Positions 58,696-64,000 of a stretch of DNA of 64,000 bases are shown in pieces; within the stretch, counting starts at the first letter, position 1; the number at the start of each line of letters is the position of its first letter. The notes under the pieces were generated by a model. That model saw only the letters and a program-made list of their open reading frames with translations. It had not been told where the DNA came from and did not search any database. Location: positions 1 through 64,000 of the forward strand of contig NW_013651673.1 of NCBI RefSeq assembly GCF_000499385.1. Reading direction: 5' to 3'. The position numbers and the translations under genes are program-made. Source of the stretch: Eimeria necatrix (Eukaryota > Apicomplexa > Conoidasida > Eucoccidiorida > Eimeriidae).

Positions 58696-60508
58696 CTAGA
58701 GACACCAAGCGTTCCGTACACCCTCAAGTTGGCCGGCAAAGAAGCCAGAGTAATACCATGAGTGCAAGAGGTCTGCAAGAGCTTCTGCATTTTCCACATC
58801 GAGGCTGCCCGTGATATTATCAATCATTTTCTTTAATGCACCTCTCGCAGGGTTTGGCGTGGAACGTGTAGCAGCTCCCATAGCATGAGGCTGACACATT
58901 AGGCTTTCTGGGGCCACCAGACAGGCGAGCTGTGCTTGCGTACGTCTGTCAAGTCGTTGTGTCCCCAGAGCATGCTGCTCTGGCAGGCGCCCTTCAAGCA
59001 TCTCGTTTAGTCGCGTTTGCGCAAGCCAAGACACAGCAAGGCGCGGATTGACTCTGCAGAACTCGCGGTCGACAGGAATGGCTGGGGGCAGTAACGACTC
59101 CCCCAAGTCTGCCCCCAACTGCGCGATGAACCCATGCTTCTTTGCTGGTTGCCGGCAATTAGCAGAAACTGAGGCACACTGTTTCCTTTCATCACCGCCC
59201 TCTGTTGTCGCCTCCGAGCTGCAGAAACCAAAAATCTGCGGGTTGTCTAGAATTGCTGACCTTATGCTGCCGAGGATGTGAGGGAAGTTTGCACCTAAAC
59301 ACAAAAGCACAGCATCCTGAGGAATAAACGTGCTAGGGATTCGCCACAGAAGCTGCAGAACAAACAGCTACAATACAGTGATAATTCCTCCTAACTTCTA
59401 CATTCAAATTCTTCGCCGTCGGCGACTGAATAACGTAGAGAGATAGTCACTGATGCTAGGGCAAGAAAGGAACGCCATACAGAAACCAAGGCGCCGTAGC
59501 TACGCAGATAGGAGCTAAATGGAGCGGGACTATCCGAATTCACGTACGTTTTAGAGACGCAGCCACATGTTCTTTTAACTGCGTATCAATGCAGTCGTCA
59601 GCCACGCAAGAACCTTCCGCCCTTTTGAACTGGAGTGTGCCCCCCTCCACCGCCAATCCGTTTCCACGGAGCTTCTGTGCCTCTAAAACCCTACCTGAGG
59701 ATTTCTCATCAGCTGGGCGGCCGCATGTAGATGCATCTGGGGAGCTACGATCCGAGCTGAGCTTTGTCGTGGGACCAGCCTCTAGTGTGCACGAGCTGCT
59801 TCCCGAGGAAACAGCAGGGGGCTCCGCAACTTCTGCAGCTGCTTTCGCAAGCTGTGAATACCAACGCACCACATGAGGAAGCAGACAAATGGAAAACTAA
59901 GTGTCGCAGAAACCGAATTGAAAGAATCATGCGCAGACACAAACCCGGCGAGAGCACAGTTCTGTGTATTTATTACGACCGCTTAAACACCCTAATGAAA
60001 AAACGAACGAAAATACTCAGTAAACACTGGCACAACAGCCACCCCATATTTCATTCAAGTTGTTATAAAGCCGTTAATGCGGGGCCTACAGAATGCGAGC
60101 TGATGAGTTGGGCGAAGAAGGAAACCACTGGGTCAGCGTCCGCCTTGCTGGCTTCCTGGTGAACGCACCAAGTGGCCTCTGCTGATGTGATCACGTTAGA
60201 GATGTGTGACGCGTCTGCTGTTGTGGGCTCGCTGGAATCACTATTCGTATCCTCATCGCCCTCCGATGCAAATGAGCTCTGCAATTCCACAGATTCCAGC
60301 ACTGGTTCGCTGCCCCCTAGGTCAGCTATGTCACCCTGGAGATCCGCAAAGTGATCAGAAGCATCTTGAGATCCTGTAAGTAGGCAATTGGCCTGTTGTT
60401 CCTCTGGTTGGGAGCCGCTGGTATCACTAGCCTGCTCGCCTGCTGTGCCGCCCATGGGTACAACTGGTAGGAGGCTCCCAGCCAACAAACACACGATATC
60501 CTTTCTCT
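58696..60508 (-). CDS. SMN-like protein (YG-box), multi-exon, boundaries partly unresolved
   Basis: The last exon (minus, from about 59300 to the stop at 58696) ends in ADLLHSWYYSGFFAGQLEGV, about 10 residues before the C-terminus. W-Y-x-S-G-x3-G-x3-G near the C-terminus is the YG-box of survival-of-motor-neuron proteins (fission yeast SWYYAGYYTG, human SWYMSGYHTG), a glycine-zipper oligomerisation helix. Upstream open segments at about 59860-59545 and 60508-60063 are likely earlier exons; the latter starts after CCGCAG and has an acidic Ser-rich stretch. It also contains WCVHQEASKADADPVVSFF, which weakly recalls the Gemin2-binding WDD..LI.A.D.A..SF motif. No Tudor domain is visible. SMN assembles Sm rings on spliceosomal snRNAs. 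Exon joins were not resolved, so the start is uncertain. Confidence 0.5.
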
Positions 60509-61741
60509 GCGGCAGGTGGCCGCTTTCTTGTCCCGCTGTTCACTATACAGAAATCCAGAGCGTGTCAAGATATTGTGACAAGTGAGATCTCCTTACGGTC
60601 ATGTGCAATCGGTTTACGGGTCAAGGACTACATGGTTCAACTTCTACTCGCATGCATGCTGGGGGGGAAAGGCTCAAGCTCCCCAGGAAAGATGAGCAAC
60701 TTGTTGCCGCTTCATGCGCCAACTGTTCTTTAAAAAATTCCAAGAAAACTTGCTATACTTATTGCGCTGGCCAATGGCGCTTTCCTGCTTGTGGGGCTGA
60801 TAAAGACTCCGGTGGACCAGTAGTGCTGCACGAAGCCTGCCCCTTGGAATTCTTCGCTGAATCCCTATACGAATACAGCATCAAATGCGAATAGGTTATT
60901 GAGAAGAAGATCCACACGCGAAGACCCCATTTAGGGGCTTCGATTCCTTTGACAGTATGAGGATAAACTGCATAGATTTACGGCAGTGTTCGCTTAGGAC
61001 TGCCTCTTCACTAGGCGCACAGGGTTTTTAAATTACAACATATTCAAATGACGCTGCAGTTTCCTCTACAGTTTTCGCACAATGTAGTGTCACGTAGTGT
61101 CACGACTCAGCGTGCTGCTGGTGCGGGTCTGCGACCTGTCCGCCAAGCTCCGTGTGGCATGCGTGTTCAGAGCACTCGTTTTTTTCTATAGTAAGTTATC
61201 CGTCATTTGGGATCGTTTCAGCAAAATCATTTGCTGTATCTAGTCAACAATGCCTATTACGTGCTCTTCAGGCTATTAAACTGTATAGGCAGCCCAGTCG
61301 GCCGTGTCAGCTTGCTCCTTGCGCAGGGAACATTCATGTCTGTGACTCTATTCAGGCATGCAGTTGTTCTCCTCACTTCTGAGCGTTGCTAGTATCTCAA
61401 GTTAAACTACGTGGTGCCTACCTGATTTCCTTCTCGCCTTAACGACGAAGGACCTATCACTGAGTGTGGCTTTCTGGTCATCTTAGATTCAGGCTAGTCA
61501 CATCGCAACTGCTGGCCTGCATTTCAACGCTTGAGGGGCCATCCAAATTTTACGTTTTTGCAGACTGATATAACTAACTGCTACTGGTTATAGAGTTTTA
61601 CTCCCTTGTGTGCTCAACCCCGTCCAGTACTTGTGGGAGCCAAACATGAATGCTGATCTTTCAAAGGGCCCCTAGCGACTGCTGAATGGATCTAAGTTTC
61701 TGAGAAGGCGAAGGAAACCCTCAGTTTGAACAGCAGCGAAG
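60509..61741. other. Region between the SMN-like gene and the copper transporter
   Basis: A minus-strand ATG ACC followed by GTAAGG at 60602-60595 could be a six-base first coding exon of the SMN-like gene in the right phase. The rest should contain the promoter or an upstream exon of the copper transporter, because a CAG acceptor stands just before its first recognised exon. A GTGTCACGTAGTGTCAC repeat lies near 61087-61103. Confidence 0.4.
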
Positions 61742-62946
61742 ATGGAGATGCAGATGACCTTTTATTGGGGCTACGATGCCACCATTCTCTTTCCGTAAGA
61801 AAATCGCCAGCTCTATAACCAAACCACAACGCTTTTAGCACACCGACTGTGAATGGAAACTCATGCAGAAGTAACATAAGAATGCCTTTAAAAGGTTGAT
61901 TTGTCTTTTCGTGCGTCTATCGCATTGTTTTCTTCAGGTGGTGGGAGTGCTCTACAGCAACAGAGTTCTACCTTTCCTGCCTTTGCATTTTTATATTGTG
62001 CCTTGGCAGGTTAGTAATTACCTTCTTTTTGTCAGAAAACTGCAGCCCTAGAACGTTTCGTTTGCTTGTGTGATTTTAAAGGAGTATTGAAGGATCCTGC
62101 CACCTCACACATCACTGCGAACTACCAGAATTCTCAGGAAGAGGAGCCCAGCCTGGTTCCATTTGCAAGCACCCTAGAATGTGTGCATTGCGATCTGAAG
62201 CTCGAAGTTGAAATCAATATGCCACGATATCCAACAAGGGCAGCCACAGGCAGCGGCACCTGTTATAGGTACTGGGTGCTCCGGCACTTCTGTGCCTACA
62301 GCGACGGGGGGATCAAATGAAGTTAACAGCTCGCAAAGCCCTATGACAACTGAAAATGATAGATGGACCGGGGCTCCTCCCTTGCTTCAAGCTGGCGGTC
62401 TGCAGTCGCCGTACAACTTGCAGTCAGGGTCGTGGACTGAAGTGTCCATCAATAGTCAACAAAGTAAGCAGCCACCGCTCCCTAACAATAGTGGTAAAAG
62501 ATAAAAATGACGGGAATGCCTCCTCCTGTGTCTCCGTTTTGCCTGCCAGGCCAGACCGACAGAAGCCAGCGTTGGTTGAGGGCTAAGCCTTTCATTCGGT
62601 GGTAATGTTGCACCCACCTTCGTATTGATTTTTAAATTTCTGCCTTTAGATATAGTTGCACTTTTATGAAAGTCAGTGCCTTCGCGTCCTGCATAGAAAG
62701 TTCCCGATCAGCTAGAAGCTGCACCGTTAGCTTGCTGTCGGGTTTCTGTGGCACTGTGCTGTGGTGTGTTTCAGGTTGCTGATGTTTATCTTCGTTTCAA
62801 TAGACTGGGCTATGATGCTGGTATGCATGACATTTAATGCGGGGTTGTTTTTGGCCGTTGTTGGTGGCGTTGCTACTGGACAACTGCTCTACCAGTACAC
62901 AAATCAAAACGGTGGCAACTGTTGTGCGGGTGGCATTCACGGCTGA
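61742..62946 (+). CDS. Ctr-type copper transporter, internal exon unresolved
   Basis: Recognised exons are 61742-61794 (MEMQMTFYWGYDATILF), 61938-62009 (WWECSTATEF then YLSCLCIFILCLG) and 62775-62946. Methionines M1, M3 and M5 followed by TFYWG are the Ctr extracellular Met motif and start of TM1. The last exon holds TM2 with M-x3-M (MLVCMTFN) and TM3 with G-x3-G (GGVATG), ending in a Cys-rich tail (GGNCCAGG). Ctr proteins form trimers and import Cu(I) at the plasma or an internal membrane. Exon two can splice directly to the last exon in phase, but the TM1-TM2 loop would then be very short. An exon inside 62036-62268 ends in phase with the last exon, yet joining it needs a 22-base intron. 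An upstream signal-peptide exon is also possible. Confidence 0.7.
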
Positions 62947-63273
62947 CAAGAGCCCCGTACCTATCGTCCAGTTCGCGAAGGTCTAAACTAATCACGCGCA
63001 AAAGAGCTTGAGCAACTGGACATTTTTCCTGCGGAGATAAGCAGTGCAGCTACACATCTTTGAAGCGTTCCTCAAAGTACGATATTGAGTGCCGCCACTC
63101 TACTTGGCTCGTAAAGCGACTTTGCGGCAGGATAAGCAGCTGCGCATGCAGCCTCTAAAGCCGTGGTACGGTTTGATGGACTTCTTGATATGCCATACTG
63201 CGGAAGGCTGCCATACTGGTAGGAAAGGAACGTGGAATCCTCCTTTGCTTGGTGGATTTCTAACCGTCCCCCA
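62947..63273. other. Downstream flank of the copper transporter
   Basis: Probable 3' untranslated region. No other feature was seen. Confidence 0.5.
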
Positions 63274-63411
63274 GTGTGAAGTAGGACGTTAACTGCATGG
63301 ATGACGTACATCTCACTTCAGAGGAAAGCTGCGGAGATCCCTGTGTGAAGTAGGACGTTAACTGCATGGATGGCAAGCATATTACTTTAGAGGAAAGCTG
63401 AAGAGATGTCT
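63274..63411 (+). repeat. Two-copy tandem repeat, 69-bp period
   Basis: GTGTGAAGTAGGACGTTAAC begins at 63274 and again at 63343. Both copies continue with TGCATGGATG and later AGAGGAAAGCTG, followed by a GAGAT motif. The second copy runs into the ATG at 63406. Identity is about 85-90 percent by eye. Confidence 0.8.
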
Positions 63412-64000
63412 AGTCTTGCGTTTAGTCTTCTCGCCGGAACTCTGCTTCGGCTTTTCACATCCACGCTGCTCGCTAGGCAGCGAGCGGCAACTTCCGGTGA
63501 CGAAACTAATAGGCACTGTAATTTATCTGCTCCGCTGTGCAACTGCTCCGCTGTGCAACACTTTCCCGCTGCAACGTCGTTTCCGTTACTGCTGCGTCTG
63601 CTTTGTGGACGGAGATAAGCTCCAGGAAATAGCTACACTTTACGGCCTGCGTACCGCCCAGCCCAGAACAAAACTCAGTGCTGCTTTAATCCTAATTAGT
63701 GAGTTGCGGAATGTATCGGGGCTATCGTCAAAACCAACGTGCACCACTCTAGGCAGCAGCGCAACGCAAGTAGCTGCATTGAATAATCCATGGAAAAATC
63801 ACGTCAGCAGGGATCGCAAGAGATGGGGCTTGCAATACAGTAATTCACCACAATCCCCGCAATTGCTGGGCCATCAAGCGGGAAGCTTGCGTCGGCCCAA
63901 TGCCGAGGAGCCAATGCGGTTCCATCTGATTGCTCTTTATCTTGACGGGTCAATTTTTAGCTTAATTATTGATTAAGGGGCTGTGTGCAGGTGTGCGTCC
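63412..64000. other. Right end of the window, no supported gene
   Basis: A 70-codon frame from the ATG at 63406 has a hydrophobic start, and a longer overlapping frame lacks an ATG. Neither shows a domain. CTGCTCCGCTGTGCAA is directly duplicated at 63527-63559. Any real gene would probably continue past the window. Confidence 0.4.

Noticed and set aside
63406..63618. 70-codon frame with a signal-peptide-like start
   Set aside because: It is short, has no domain, overlaps a longer frame and ends near the window edge; evidence is too thin.
1..64000. CRISPR arrays, bacterial operons, phage or riboswitch elements
   Set aside because: Intron-bearing genes, eukaryotic tRNAs without encoded CCA and eukaryote-specific protein families show nuclear protist DNA; no spaced short-repeat array is present.
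1..64000. Telomere-like AAACCCT/TTTAGGG arrays
   Set aside because: Only isolated single heptamers at chance frequency were seen.

Overview
The window looks like nuclear DNA of an eimeriid coccidian (Apicomplexa; Eimeria or a close relative such as Cyclospora). The reasons are intron-bearing genes on both strands, GC near 50 percent, and long CAG/GCA/AGC trinucleotide tracts read as Gln, Ala or Ser runs inside coding sequence. The encoded set is eukaryotic throughout: ARP6, an ASH2-type SPRY protein, RAD6, HEATR6, uS15 and a Ctr copper transporter. The species is inferred. All exon models are mine, chosen from splice consensus, phase agreement and remembered family motifs, without alignment software.

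Layout. Positions 1-4140 hold several copies of an undescribed ~0.4 kb repeat with hairpin-like ends, around a tRNA-Gly(TCC). From 6.7 to 9.5 kb lies a five-exon actin-related protein 6 gene. An intron-less organelle-type hypothetical (10.1-11.1 kb, minus) and a four-exon small conserved-looking protein (13.7-14.9 kb, minus) follow. A gene-poor stretch leads to four near-identical tandem tRNA-Gly(GCC) genes at 19.4-20.0 kb.

From 21 to 45.7 kb the window changes character and every gene is loaded with CAG-type repeats. This part holds a seven-exon 1322-residue protein of unknown function (minus), a 1711-residue ASH2-type SPRY protein, an 818-residue RING protein with SUMO-interaction motifs (candidate SUMO-targeted ubiquitin ligase), a tRNA-His followed by three tandem ~209 bp repeats, and an 1825-residue HEATR6-like protein (minus). 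From 46 to 64 kb the trinucleotide tracts almost disappear. Here lie an organellar ribosomal protein uS15 gene with an apparent GC-AG intron, a seven-exon ankyrin/TPR protein, a RAD6-type E2 with a long C-terminal tail, an SMN-like gene recognised by its YG-box, and a Ctr copper transporter.

The genes do not form an operon or one pathway; they are mostly single eukaryotic housekeeping genes. Four bear on chromatin or ubiquitin/SUMO signalling (ARP6, ASH2-type, RAD6, STUbL-type), which is probably coincidence. The most novel items are the repeat family at the left end, the unknown seven-exon protein, the split-RING STUbL candidate, the GC-AG intron and the SMN-like YG-box gene.
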